24,313 bases of DNA from Blastocladiella britannica (GCA_025349905.2 MU624783.1:1-24313), one strand, 5' to 3'; shown: positions 1-9,603, counted from the stretch's first letter. The notes: generated by a model from the sequence alone, not told the origin. Numbers and translations: made by a program.

Positions 1-14
1 ACTTGTTTGAGCAA

Positions 15-1805
15 TTACATGTGAGCACGGCGGCCGCCGGGGGGCGTGGGCGGAATGAGATCCGCGGCCATCTCGCTCCACTGGTAGAGCCATTCACGGA
101 TCAGCAGCCCGGCAATGCTCATGCGGCCGGGGATGAAGTTGGCGCCCGTGACCGCCACTGCCGCGGTGGGATCAGAGCGAACCGTGTGCGTCTGGCCCGA
201 GTTGAACATGGTATCGGACTTGGCCACCATATCTGCCACCTGTGCGGTCGTGAACCAGGCGGCATGCTCGAGCTCCTATATATGATTCGCGATCGATCAG
301 TGATCCAGCGCCTCGAAAGAGAAAAAAGGCAAGAGACGCACATGATCGCGCAGCACAATGTCCTCGGACGTAGCCTGAGCCATGCACCCGATCATGAGGC
401 TGTTGGGCATGGGCCATGGCTGCGACGCAATGTACTCGACCGCGCCCACGTCGACGCCCGTCTCCTCAGCCACCTCGCGCCGCGCCGCCGCCTCGATAGT
501 CTCTCCCGGCTCAATGAACCCGGCCGTGCACGAGTACATGCCTGTAGGCCACCCGGGTGACCGGCCCAGCAACAGCGCGTTCCCAAGCGGATGCACCGCG
601 CACGCCATCGCCACCGGGTCGGTCCGCGGGTGCGCATAGTTCTGCACGCCCGCCAGGCACGTTCCCTTCGGGTTGGTGGTGGCGTCCGGCGCGTTCGGGC
701 ACGAGCGACGCCACCCTCCCTCGACATGGGTCGTCGGAGCGCCGCAGTACGCGCAGTGGCGGTTGCGCATGTGCCAGTCGAGCAGCGACCGCGCCTCGGC
801 CAGCCACGCCGCCGACGCCATGGCGGCAGGGGTGCCCATGGCCGTCAGTCGTCCGGCCGCGCCGCGCAAATCACTGGCTTTCGCGTCAGGAACCGCCACC
901 AGCGCCGCAGCCATGTCGGCAAACACGCCCGACGCCAGCAAGTCCAGGCCAAAGTACGGCCGCTGCGCGTCGGAAGGATCGACGCCCAGAAACACCATCA
1001 CTGGCGGCGGCGACAGCTCTGCGGTCTCTAAGCCGTTGGAGTTGGCCTTGGGCGGGTAGTTGGCGAACCGCGCGCCGGCGGCCTTGACAAGCTCGTCGCG
1101 GGTCAGGTACCGGACGGGATCTGCACCTCCTCCCACGGCTGCAGCTGATGATCCCGCTTCGGAATCGGTACGAACACGCGAACTCAACAACACGTTCGAG
1201 CCAAGCACGCCCAGGACGCGCACGCGCGGGTCGCGGTACATGGCGTCGAGCGTATCGGCGCGGTCCCGCAGCGTTGCGGCCCGGTCAAGCATGGGCGGCG
1301 ATCCGGCGCCGGGACCAGCAAAAGTCATATGCGGGACCGATCCCGGTCCCCAGTGCGGTCCAGCACGCACCAAACGGCGGCGGTACGCATTCGAGGTGGC
1401 TGCCTCTGTCGACGACGACGACGGCACCGGGTCCAGCAGCGCCGCGGTCGAGTCATGGCCCCAGAACCGTGCCACGTCAGCGGCCGACTTGCCCGCAATG
1501 GCCGGCGGCGGTCCAGTCGAGGCGTTATTGGAGCAGCAGGCGCGCGGGTCGGCGCCCAGCCGCATCAGCACGCGCGCAACACGGTCCCGGCCGTATCGCG
1601 CGGCAAGGTACAAAAGCGGCCACCCGTCGGCATTGGCGGCCGTTAGCGGCGTCGGATCACGGGCCAGCTGCGCGTACAGCGCCAGAGCGTGGCCAGTGGC
1701 GGCATTGCTGTACGGGTCGGGCGACGGCACCGACTCTGGGTCGGGTCCGAGCGTCGACTCGTCCATGGCGAGTGGGGCGTCGTTCTTCTTGGTCGTGGTG
1801 GACAT
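15..1805 (-). CDS. NUDT12/NPY1-type NAD(H) pyrophosphatase with ankyrin repeats
   Basis: Predicted to hydrolyse NADH/NAD+ (and in this family NAD-capped RNA) to NMN(H) and AMP. Two exons on the minus strand: 1805-342 and 275-15, with a 66-bp intron (donor GTGCGT, acceptor TATAG, phase 0); 574 residues. Ankyrin-type helices lie at about residues 37-125. A zinc ribbon has Cys351, Cys354, Cys369 and Cys383. The Nudix box is complete at 429-451 (GFIEPGE then REVAEETG). The array SQPWPMPNS at 461-469 is the NADH-pyrophosphatase signature. Exon 2 resumes with ELEHAAWF, matching the family after the Nudix box, which fixes the splice. The protein ends in Ala-His-Met, which fits the peroxisomal PTS1 consensus; the yeast and human relatives are peroxisome-linked. 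The start at 1805 was chosen as the Met just before the acidic linker. The frame stays open to 1976, and a longer arginine-rich N-terminus cannot be excluded. Confidence 0.9.
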
Positions 1806-2157
1806 GAACGGGAGTCGCGGTTGCAAGCGTTGAAAGTGGCGGGCAAAGAGAGTCGAGGTAGGCGGGCGAGGCTGGCCCATAAGGTGAATAAACTGCTGCA
1901 CAACGCCTCCTCCTCGCGCTCGGACTCGTATAGCTGCTCGGGCCGGCGAGAACATTTTATGAATAATCCAACCCAAGGGACGTTCCCATGCTCGCCGAAA
2001 TTCCCACTGGATCGACCTTACGATTTTTCCGATTCCTGCCGTTCACGCGAAAATCCTATCCCCAAAGCTGCCGCCGAGCATACCGTTCAAATACGGCGCG
2101 AGGTCCCACCGCCGCCCTCTTTGACGCGTCTCACTACCATACGCAAAAGCAAAAACA
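1806..2157. promoter_or_regulatory. Divergent intergenic region between NUDT12-like and urocanase genes
   Basis: This 352-bp spacer lies between two start codons that point away from each other, so it must hold both promoters. The half nearest the NUDT12-like gene (1806-1976) is GC-rich and open in that gene's frame, so part of it may be coding or 5' leader. The half nearest urocanase ends in an A-rich leader (CAAAAGCAAAAACA) before the ATG. I see no clear TATA box or RNA gene. Confidence 0.5.
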
Positions 2158-4630
2158 ATGTCCCAACACCTCCACTCCCTCACGCTCGGCCTCGACCAGC
2201 CCGAGTTCTGGGCGCGTTCTGCCGCCGACCTGCACGCGATGGCGTCCGACCCGTCAGTCCCGCACGCGCCCAAGCGCGTGCACAGCCTGAACACGGCCGA
2301 GAAGAAGCAGGCGCTGCGCAACGTGCTCCGGTACTTTCCCGCCGACCGCCACGCGGTCCTGGCGCCCGAGCTGCTACACGAGCTCGACATCTACGGCCAC
2401 ATTTACTGCTACCGGTTCCGCCCAACCGCGTATGAGATGCGTGCGTACCCGATCGGAGAGTACCCGGGCACCTGCACCCAGGCCAAGGCCATCATGCACA
2501 TGATCATGAACAACCTCGATCCCCGCGTACGTTGATCGGTAGCATCTTCATTTCATTCATTGATACTCACTTTTCAATGAATAGGTGGCCCAACACCCGC
2601 ACGAACTCATCACCTACGGCGGCAACGGCTCGGTCTTTTCGCACTGGGTCCAGTACCATCTGGTCATGCAGTACCTGTCTACCATGACCGACGAGCAGAC
2701 GCTGGTGCTGTATTCGGGCCACCCGATGGGCCTGTTCCCCTCGCACACCGATGCACCTCGCGTTGTCGTCACCAACGGTACCTTTCATGTGTTACTTATG
2801 CAGTACTTTTTCCTCATCCAGACATGGATGGAGCATAGGGATGATGATCCCCAACTACAGCACGCGCGAAATGTACGACAAGCTGTATGCGGTACGTCTT
2901 GTCTCATTTAATGCAGTAAATGGACACGCGGTCACTGAAAAGAGAAAAAAAATTACAGCAAAACGTCACCCAGTACGGCCAAATGACGGCCGGATCGTAC
3001 TGCTACATTGGCCCGCAGGGTATTGTGCATGGCACCACGCTCGTGTGCCTCAATGCCGGTCGCAAGTACACTGGCTCGTCGGATTTGCGCGGCAAGCTGT
3101 TTGTGACTGCTGGCCTTGGTGGCATGTCCGGCGCGCAGCCCAAGGCAGGTTACATTTGCAAGCTGATTGCGGTGGTGGCCGAAGTAGACGAGGTGGCGCT
3201 GGACAAGCGTCACGCTCAGGGATGGTACGTCCTGCCCTCCTCTCTTTCTTGTGTCTAGAAAAGCACTGACAATATATAAAAAAGGGTCACCGAAAAGTGC
3301 ACCGACCTCGACTCGCTGGTGGCCCGCATCAAGCGCGCACGTGTAGAGGCAATCCCGGTCTCGATCGGGTACCACGGCAACGTGGTGGACATTTGGGAGC
3401 GGCTGGCCGTCGAGTCCAAGACCGATCCGGACCTGATTCCAGAGCTCGGGTCGGACCAGACGTCGCTGCACAACCCGTTCCAGGGCGGGTACTACCCTGC
3501 GGGAGTGCCGTTTGCCGCTGCCAAGGCCATGATTTCCGACAATCCCGAGAAATTCAAGGGACTTGTTCAAGAGAGTCTTCGCCGTCATGTCGTCGCTGTG
3601 AACGAGCTGGTGGGCCGTGGCATGCACTTTGTATGTTGTCTTCCTTTTGATAGAAAGGGTGTGTACTGACAGTGTTCTTCTTAGTTCGACTACGGAAACG
3701 CATTCCTGCTGGAGGCGAGCCGCGCACACGCCGATATTCTCAAACCCGACGGTACCTTCAAGTACCCGTCGTACGTGCAGGATATCATGGGCGATATGTT
3801 CTCGCTTGGCTTTGGTCCTTTCCGCTGTACGCTTCAATCCCATCCACAGAGTTGGCAATTCGTCCTCACTTTAACAATTGATCAAAGGGGTCTGCACATC
3901 GGGTCTCGAGTCGGATTTGGCCGAGACCGACGCGATTGCGCTGGAAGTGCTGCAGTCGCAGCTGACCGAGGCGCACGCCAATGCCAACGGCACGCTGGGC
4001 GCGCGTGTGGCCGGCCAGATTGCCGACAACATCACGTGGATCACCGAGTGCGCCGGCCACAAGCTGGTGGTCGGGTCGCAGGCCCGCATCCTGTACGCCA
4101 ACACCGAAGGCCGGTCGCGGCTCGCCCAGGCATTCAACCGCGCGATTGCTGACGGCCGGATCAAGGGGCCCGTCATGCTCTCGCGCGACCACCACGACGT
4201 GTCGGGGACCGACAGTCTTTACCGTATGTCGTTCTTTTTTGTATTGTTTCTCACTGCAATTTTTGGCACAGGCGAAACCTCCAACATCACCGACGGATCG
4301 CAGTACACGGCCGACATGGCGGTGCACAATGCGATCGGCGATGCTTTCCGCGGCGCCACGTCCGTGTCCCTGCACAATGGCGGCGGTGTCGGCTGGGGCG
4401 AGGTAATCAATGGCGGGTTCCTGTTGCTGCTTGATGGATCCAGCGCCGCTGCCCAGCGTGCGCGCCGGATGCTCTTCTGGGACGTGAACAACGGGATTGC
4501 GCGGCGCGCGTGGTCGGGCAACGAGAATGCGCAGATGCAGATCATCGAGGCCGAGGAAAAGGAGCCGCTCCTCAAGCTGACGCGCCCGAACCAGGTGGAC
4601 GCGGCTATCATTGACGCGCTGGAGCTTTAA
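2158..4630 (+). CDS. Urocanate hydratase (urocanase), eukaryotic type
   Basis: Second step of histidine degradation: converts urocanate to imidazolonepropionate using tightly bound NAD+ as an electrophile; cytosolic. Eight exons: 2158-2526, 2585-2777, 2839-2891, 2959-3224, 3285-3630, 3685-3826, 3888-4223 and 4272-4630. All seven introns are GT-AG (48-67 bp), and the phases join into one 687-residue protein. Mammalian urocanase is about 676 residues and bacterial about 550, so this is the long eukaryotic form. Recognisable family segments are YGGNGSVFSHWVQY, VTNGMMIPNYS, GQMTAGSYCYIGPQGI, GGMSGAQPKA (NAD-binding loop), HNPFQGGYYP, FDYGNAFLLEA, FGPFRWVCTSG and HNGGGVGWGEVINGGF. No domain is missing. 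The next gene on the same strand begins 39 bp after the stop. Other genes of the histidine pathway are not in this window. Confidence 0.97.
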
Positions 4631-4669
4631 ATACATAAACGTTTTGTCTTTGCGGATCTTGATCGTTTA

Positions 4670-6082
4670 ATGAACCGCGCAACATACTCGGACTGCAAGC
4701 CCAATATGGACGGCGGCCATGACCATCGCCGTCCCAGCACCACCAGCGGGGGCGCCACGGCAACCAGACAGCCAACCCCGCCCACAGCAGCAGCAGCGGA
4801 TGCCCAGCCGCGATCATCATCACGCGCAAGTACTGTCGCTGTCCGGCTTCCACCTCATCAGCAACACAACGGCATCCGAGCGGTCCACAAGGACGACGAC
4901 GAGAACATCTTGAACTGGCGTGTGGCTGCGGTCTTGGACCATGCGGCCGAGGCCGACGGGAACGAGGCCGAGCTGCTCATCAAGTGGGTGCACGCGTCGC
5001 AGGGCGCCTGCGATTACCCCGACATCCAGTGCGAGACCGACCGGCCGCCGTCGCTGCCCAAGAACACGGTCGCGCTTACATGGCAGTCGTTCGTGGATAT
5101 GAAGCATGCGCGCATCTCTCCCTTTATTTTATGCCTCGATCGAGGGTGCTCATACCACCAATGGAATGATGTTTAGATGAAGGGGTATGGGCCGGCACTG
5201 GCACGCTACATGGCATCGATCGGCGTCAAGAGCGTCGACTACCTCAAGCACTTTTCGGCCCCATCGCCGTCGCCTTCGTCTTCGGCTAGCGCCCTGCCGG
5301 CAGTGGCGAGTCCGGCCACAACCTCCGCAGCTGCATCCGCCTCGTCCTTGTCGTTACCTGATCGGCCGCGCGCAAGGCGGTCTAGTATCAAACCGATCAA
5401 GGACGAACCCCACCGCCAGGGTGGCGGGCATCATGTCTTAGTCGCCGCACCTGCTGCTACTGCTGCTGCTGCGGGACCCAGCAACTCCACCAGTCGTGTC
5501 CGCCGACGGAAAATCTCCGATAGTGACTGGAGCGACGACGGAGATCAGGATACGGAGCAGCAACAACGGGAATCGCGGTCCCCGTCTCTCGTGCCAATGA
5601 TGATGAGAAGGTCCCGCGAAGATGGGGGCAGGGACGACGATACCGCCTCGTCCGTGAGCGGGAGCGGAAGCGCGACGGTTAAGCGCGAGAGCGCTCCAGA
5701 CCGGCCTGATTTTGACGAGCTGCAACGAAGCTGGTCCAACGACATTGTGGCCATTCACCGCACCTGGGCGGTGCGAATCCACCGTCGCCAACGCCGCCGC
5801 CCCTCCGAAGGAGGCGAAAAGGAGGAAGACGATGACGACGACGATGGCGATGAAGAGGAGGACGTGGAGCACCGGCTGCTGGTGGAGCACACCAATGGCC
5901 GGCTGGTAGTCCTGGAACGGTCGCGCGTGGAGGCACACGCGCGGCAAAAGGTGCAAGAGTTTGACGAGGCATGGCGCGCCAAGGACGCGGCGCGACAGCG
6001 GGCCCGTGAGCAGCTCATTCGAGCCATGGCATCCGACGACGCGTCGTCGTCGCCTCCTCAGGCCAAGCGTGCGCGCACTTAA
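4670..6082 (+). CDS. HP1-like nuclear protein (chromodomain-like plus chromoshadow-like)
   Basis: Likely a heterochromatin-type adaptor. Model: exons 4670-5092 and 5177-6082, 442 residues. Residues 81-158 resemble a chromodomain: NWRVAAVLDH, then ELLIKW, then after an insertion LTWQSF and a helix GPALARYM across the splice. Two methyl-lysine cage positions are aromatic (Trp83, Trp106), but the third, usually Tyr in KGY, is Ala109. Residues 324-411 resemble a chromoshadow domain: SWSNDIVAIH, a strand HRLLVEHTNGRLVVL, then VEAHARQKVQEFDEAW, which parallels the CPQ...FYE helix of HP1 proteins. An Asp/Glu run splits the shadow domain. The linker is Ser/Ala-rich with basic clusters (RVRRRK, RRQRRR, AKRART) that look like nuclear localisation signals. 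The donor GTGGAT is weak. The domain calls come from pattern reading only, and no partner or substrate can be stated. Confidence 0.62.
5093..5176 (+). other. Intron with weak donor, flanked by ATGAAG direct repeat
   Basis: This interval separates two blocks in the same reading frame, and an in-frame TAG closes it just before the second block. The only GT-AG solution that keeps phase 0 uses donor GTGGAT at 5093 and acceptor TTTAG at 5176 (84 bp). The hexamer ATGAAG stands at 5099-5104 and again at 5177-5182. Joining at the hexamer would keep two more residues (Val-Asp) and fit the chromodomain length better, but it would need an AT-AG intron. Confidence 0.5.
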
Positions 6083-6103
6083 AAAAAAAAATATAAATGT
6101 ATT

Positions 6104-6965
6104 TCAGGAAGAGGAAACTACAACTCGCACCGGCCACCATCCACGGACCGAGTTGAATGCGAGCACCAGCGCATCGGGAGCCAGCACACTTTCGACTGCA
6201 ACCGACCCTTCTCGTATCCACCCGTGCTCGATGGCGTGGGCCCGATAGCATCCAGGGAGTAGCCACTCCCCGAGGGCCGGGTCCGCGCCAGGCGTGATCC
6301 ATACCCCTGCGGCCCGGTCGTGCACGGCAATGTTGGCAATGCACGACTCGAGCACGTGGCCCGCGCGGGAGTGGAGCAGCGCATCGGGACTGGCCACACG
6401 GGCGGCCGCGGCCTCGTACACGGCGCGGTCGGGGGTCTTGTGCACTATACCAAATGGTGCGGACCATGCCGAGTAGTCGACGGGAACCGGGTCGAGCTTG
6501 AGTAGCGTTGGCTCGCACCATTCATTTGTTGCTATGTTTACGGGGAACGGTCGGCCGAGCCCCCATGGCCGCGGAATCACCACGGGCGTCGCCTCCATGC
6601 GATCCAACGCGTCCAGCGGGACGACCACTCGGATCTATCATGAATGAGCAGCTATGTAAACCGATTGATATCTGAGGGCGTACCCTCAACACCTGGTCCG
6701 CGCGTAGAGGTAGCGGAAAGCTCACATTGACTGCAGCTGCGACCGCGCGGGATAGTGGCTCGCCCAGGTTCAAGTCGGTTGCGAGTTGTCCAGCACCTGT
6801 GGCGGCGATACATGAGCGTGTAAGTCGCGCTACGTGCTTGTCGTACAGATACACTGCTGACGAGATATCGGTCGGCGGCCATTCACCCCCACAGCACGCG
6901 GGATCCAGCACCAGGGTCTCGATTAGTTGTTGAGTTTGCAATGGAGCTCTTTCAAAACGCGTCAT
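6104..6965 (-). CDS. Class IV PLP enzyme, probable 4-amino-4-deoxychorismate lyase
   Basis: Probably converts aminodeoxychorismate to p-aminobenzoate and pyruvate for folate synthesis. Two exons on the minus strand, 6965-6684 and 6634-6104, with a 49-bp intron (GTACGC...ATAG, phase 0); 270 residues. The N-terminus has the fold-type IV pattern IETLVLD followed by KHVARLTRS. Exon 2 holds HKTPDRAVYEA, in which Lys160 is the expected PLP-binding lysine. It is followed by LESCIANIAV (Glu190), a WITPG turn, LLPGCYR and FNSVRGWWPV (about 254-263), all in family order. Branched-chain aminotransferases share the fold; the short length and the HKTxxR and NSxRGxxPV motifs favour the lyase, as in yeast Abz2. 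The gene is convergent with the HP1-like gene, with 21 bp between stops, and head to head with lumazine synthase, with 27 bp between starts. Confidence 0.82.
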
Positions 6966-6992
6966 AATATTCTGCTTACAAAAACATTAAGA
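6966..6992. promoter_or_regulatory. 27-bp head-to-head spacer between ADC lyase and lumazine synthase genes
   Basis: The two start codons point apart with only 27 AT-rich bases between them. At least one core promoter must therefore lie inside the other gene's 5' end, or the true start of one gene is further in. The spacer is too short for two separate 5' leaders. Shared or mutually exclusive transcription is likely. Confidence 0.5.
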
Positions 6993-8062
6993 ATGGTTCT
7001 CGACAAGGCATCCTCGGTCACGCACCTCGAGACGGTCGACCCGGCCATTGCGTCCACCCTGCGCTTCCTGGTCGTGCGCACGCGCTGGAACTCTGACCTG
7101 GTTGACGCGCTCGTTGACGGCGTGGTTTTGACGCTGACGGCCAAGTTCCAGGTCCCGGCGGCCAACATTGACGTGCAAACGGTAGCTGGGTCGTTTGAGC
7201 TTCCGCGCGCGACCAAGACGCTTCTCCGGAGCGCACGGGATCACGGCAAGCCGTACGCGGCGGCCATCCCGATTGGCGTGCTCATCAAGGGCTCGACCAT
7301 GCACTTTGAGTACATTGCCGAGTCGGTCACCCACGCCATCATGGACGTCAACTTGTCGCAAGAGACGCCCCTTATCTTTGGCGTGCTGACGTGCCTGACC
7401 GACGACCAGGTACTCCCGTAGTACTATATGCCTTCATCTTGTTGAATTGAAGTCTCACTCGCCAACACACGTTTTTTCAGGCCAAGCTCCGCGCGGGCAT
7501 TGCCGTCGGTGACGAGCACCCGCACAACCACGGCATTGACTGGGCGTCGGCCGCGGTCGAGATGGCGCTGCTGGAACGTGCGGCCTCGTCGCCGTCGTCG
7601 TCCCCGTCTCGGCGCGCCGCCACCGCCGCTGCCCGCCACGACGGAGGTGAGCGCAGTAAGCCCAAGCCCAAAGCCAAGCGGGTGGAGCGTCACCCCGACC
7701 TTGAGCTGTTTGGTCGTCTCCCCACCCACCCGACCCCCGTGCACCGGCAGGATATCGAGAACGCGCTCATGACCGCCGGCCTCTCCAACGTGCACATTGC
7801 GAAATTCCACCCCAAGAAGTACGTGATTTTCAGCGCCGAGAGCCCCGAGGACGCCGCCGCCCTCGTGGGCCTCGAACTGTACCTTGAGACCATGGAGCTG
7901 ACCATCACGCTGGTCAAGGCCGTACCCTCCACCGACCGCGTCGGCTCCTCCCATGCGTCCACCCCTCTTACCACCACCACCGCCACCGCCGCCGCTGCGG
8001 TGCGTGCTACTGGTGCTGCCGACTACGACGAGGAGGAAATCGATTCCGAGGAGGGTTTGTAA
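6993..8062 (+). CDS. RIB4: 6,7-dimethyl-8-ribityllumazine synthase fused to an RRM-like domain
   Basis: The N-terminal enzyme condenses ribityl-aminouracil with dihydroxybutanone phosphate, the penultimate step of riboflavin synthesis. Exons 6993-7409 and 7481-8062 (intron 71 bp, GTACTC...TTTTTTCAG, phase 0); 332 residues. The synthase covers 1-172: RWN (31-33), GSFELP (66-71), GVLIKGSTMHFEY with the catalytic-type His104, FGVLTCLT, phosphate-site Arg143 and HNHG followed by Trp160. Yeast Rib4 stops at about 169 residues; here a basic Ser/Ala/Lys linker (173-208) leads into a second domain at 212-288. That domain has the beta-alpha-beta-beta-alpha-beta pattern of an RRM: LELFGRLP, helix, NVHIAKF, KKYVIFSAE, helix, then ETMELTITLVKAVP. 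An acidic tail ends the protein. Splice and frame are clear, so the fusion is encoded as one ORF in exon 2. The function of the extension is unknown. Confidence 0.94.
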
Positions 8063-8100
8063 CAAAGACTCTATATTTGTGAATACAATATGCTGGATTT

Positions 8101-9603
8101 TTACAGTTGCAGGGCGGCCAGCATCTCGTCAGAAAGGCCGAGGGCAACGTCGCTTGAGGTGGCCTCCAGCGAGCCCGACACCGGGTTATGTGAATTGTAG
8201 CAATCCTGCGCGCTGCTGCCAGTTGTGGCCACCGAGTCGATCCGCGACAGGAGCTGGACACGCCACCACAACCACATGGTGCCTGATGCCACGGTGACGC
8301 TATTGCTCGCTTCGAGTTGATAATGTTGGTGGCGATCATCACTTGCACTGGGCTGCTGCTCGAGTGGAGTGGCCAGGGTACCCGCTGCGACACCATCACC
8401 AGCAGCAGTAGTGTCACAGCCGGAACCAACGCTTGAAATGTGTCGAGCCCACTCGATCCAATCGTCCAGTGCGCCAGGCAATCCCGGCGCATCCATCGCC
8501 AGCCACACCATATCGTTCCCCGCCGCGTCCACGAGTACCACGGTACGGATTCCAGACCCGTACACGGGCACGCGCAGCGACGGCGGCAGAGTGGGAGCGT
8601 CGATGGCGCGGCCCGTGACCAGCCGAGACGCGACGGCCCCGCGCACCGTGGTCCGCCACAGCGCGCCGTGCACGCACACCGCGTCGCCGTCGATGGTGAC
8701 TGCGTACGCGTGCCAGTGCGCGACCGCACGTGCTGCCCAAATTGCGCCTACTGCCGCCAGAACGCCGATTGTGCCAGAAGCGACCGTGACCCACGGATGC
8801 GCCGTCCCTACCACTGCTGCGACCATTGCCGGCGTGTTCTTGACCACCAGCACTGTGTAGTACCCGTGTGAGGACACAAGCACCAGCAGCTGTAACGTCA
8901 CGGCCACCGCGCGCCACGTATTGCCGAGGTGTGCGCGTGCATCCGTCTTCCACCGACGCAGCATCACTTGCATACGAGAGTGTCTCGTTGTTGTCGGCTC
9001 GTCGTCTTCTACGTCGTCCATGTCCACCGTCCGGCGCCCACCCGGCGACACTTTCCCCGTCGCCAGATCCAGCGCTGCGTACGTTGCAAACGGCGCCACC
9101 AGGACCGTGAGCAGTGCGGCGTTCTGTGCGCCCGTCGACATCCGGTGCGCGTTAGCATCGAGCCACCGCGAGATCCAAGGTAATGCGCCAATACACGTCT
9201 GCCTCGCCGCTGCCACCGCCGCCGCATGTCCTCCCCCACCACCGCCGCCGAGGAGCCGCGACGGATGCCACCGACAGAGAATGTGGATTTGGGTTGCCAG
9301 CGCAACAAATGCCGCGAGCAACGCGAATGCCAGCGCAATCAACTTCTTTTGCGTTACGATCGCATACGTGACTTGCGTGTATACGGCCTTGGCGGGGGAA
9401 GTCGGCGGGTACAGGGTGGGTTTTCCGGGGATCGCGGGCCGCTGCGATGCTGCTAGCTCAATGGCGGTTGGGGGAGCTGGGATCAAGTACGGAGGTGGAG
9501 GGAGCGGATCGTCGGGGAGTGACGCGTAGGATGGAGGACGCGACGATCCGCCGGTGCTGGTCCGTCCAAATAGAAACGAGAGGCCTCGTCGCACGGTAGG
9601 CAT
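8101..9603 (-). CDS. Four-helix membrane protein with C-terminal soluble domain, function unknown
   Basis: A 500-residue single-exon ORF. The N-terminus (1-85) is Pro/Ser-rich and probably disordered, with PPPP and PPSY motifs. Hydrophobic helices lie at about 88-109, 160-180, 232-254 and 271-295. A run of seven glycines (about 119-125) follows the first helix, and an acidic loop (VDMDDVEDDE) lies between helices 2 and 3. Residues 298-390 look like a compact beta-rich domain, with strands such as AYAVTIDGDAVCVHGALW and RTVVLVDAAGNDMVWLAM. These resemble PH-like domains found after membrane segments, but this is only an impression. The C-terminal 110 residues are Ser/Thr-rich. The family is not recognised. 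The stop lies 38 bp from the stop of the convergent lumazine synthase gene. The promoter lies in the AT-rich spacer shared with the next gene. Confidence 0.72.
   Translation of the reverse strand: MPTVRRGLSFLFGRTSTGGSSRPPSYASLPDDPLPPPPYLIPAPPTAIELAASQRPAIPGKPTLYPPTSPAKAVYTQVTYAIVTQKKLIALAFALLAAFVALATQIHILCRWHPSRLLGGGGGGGHAAAVAAARQTCIGALPWISRWLDANAHRMSTGAQNAALLTVLVAPFATYAALDLATGKVSPGGRRTVDMDDVEDDEPTTTRHSRMQVMLRRWKTDARAHLGNTWRAVAVTLQLLVLVSSHGYYTVLVVKNTPAMVAAVVGTAHPWVTVASGTIGVLAAVGAIWAARAVAHWHAYAVTIDGDAVCVHGALWRTTVRGAVASRLVTGRAIDAPTLPPSLRVPVYGSGIRTVVLVDAAGNDMVWLAMDAPGLPGALDDWIEWARHISSVGSGCDTTAAGDGVAAGTLATPLEQQPSASDDRHQHYQLEASNSVTVASGTMWLWWRVQLLSRIDSVATTGSSAQDCYNSHNPVSGSLEATSSDVALGLSDEMLAALQL

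Noticed and set aside
1060..1833. A 257-residue open frame on the plus strand opposite the NUDT12-like gene
   Set aside because: It is a low-complexity Ser/Arg/Ala frame opposite the ankyrin and linker coding region.
2953..3858. A 301-residue open frame on the minus strand across urocanase exons
   Set aside because: It runs through exons and introns of a certain gene, and its composition is typical of antisense frames in GC-rich DNA.
3866..4636. A 256-residue open frame on the minus strand opposite urocanase exons 7 and 8
   Set aside because: It is antisense to conserved urocanase sequence and has no recognisable domain.
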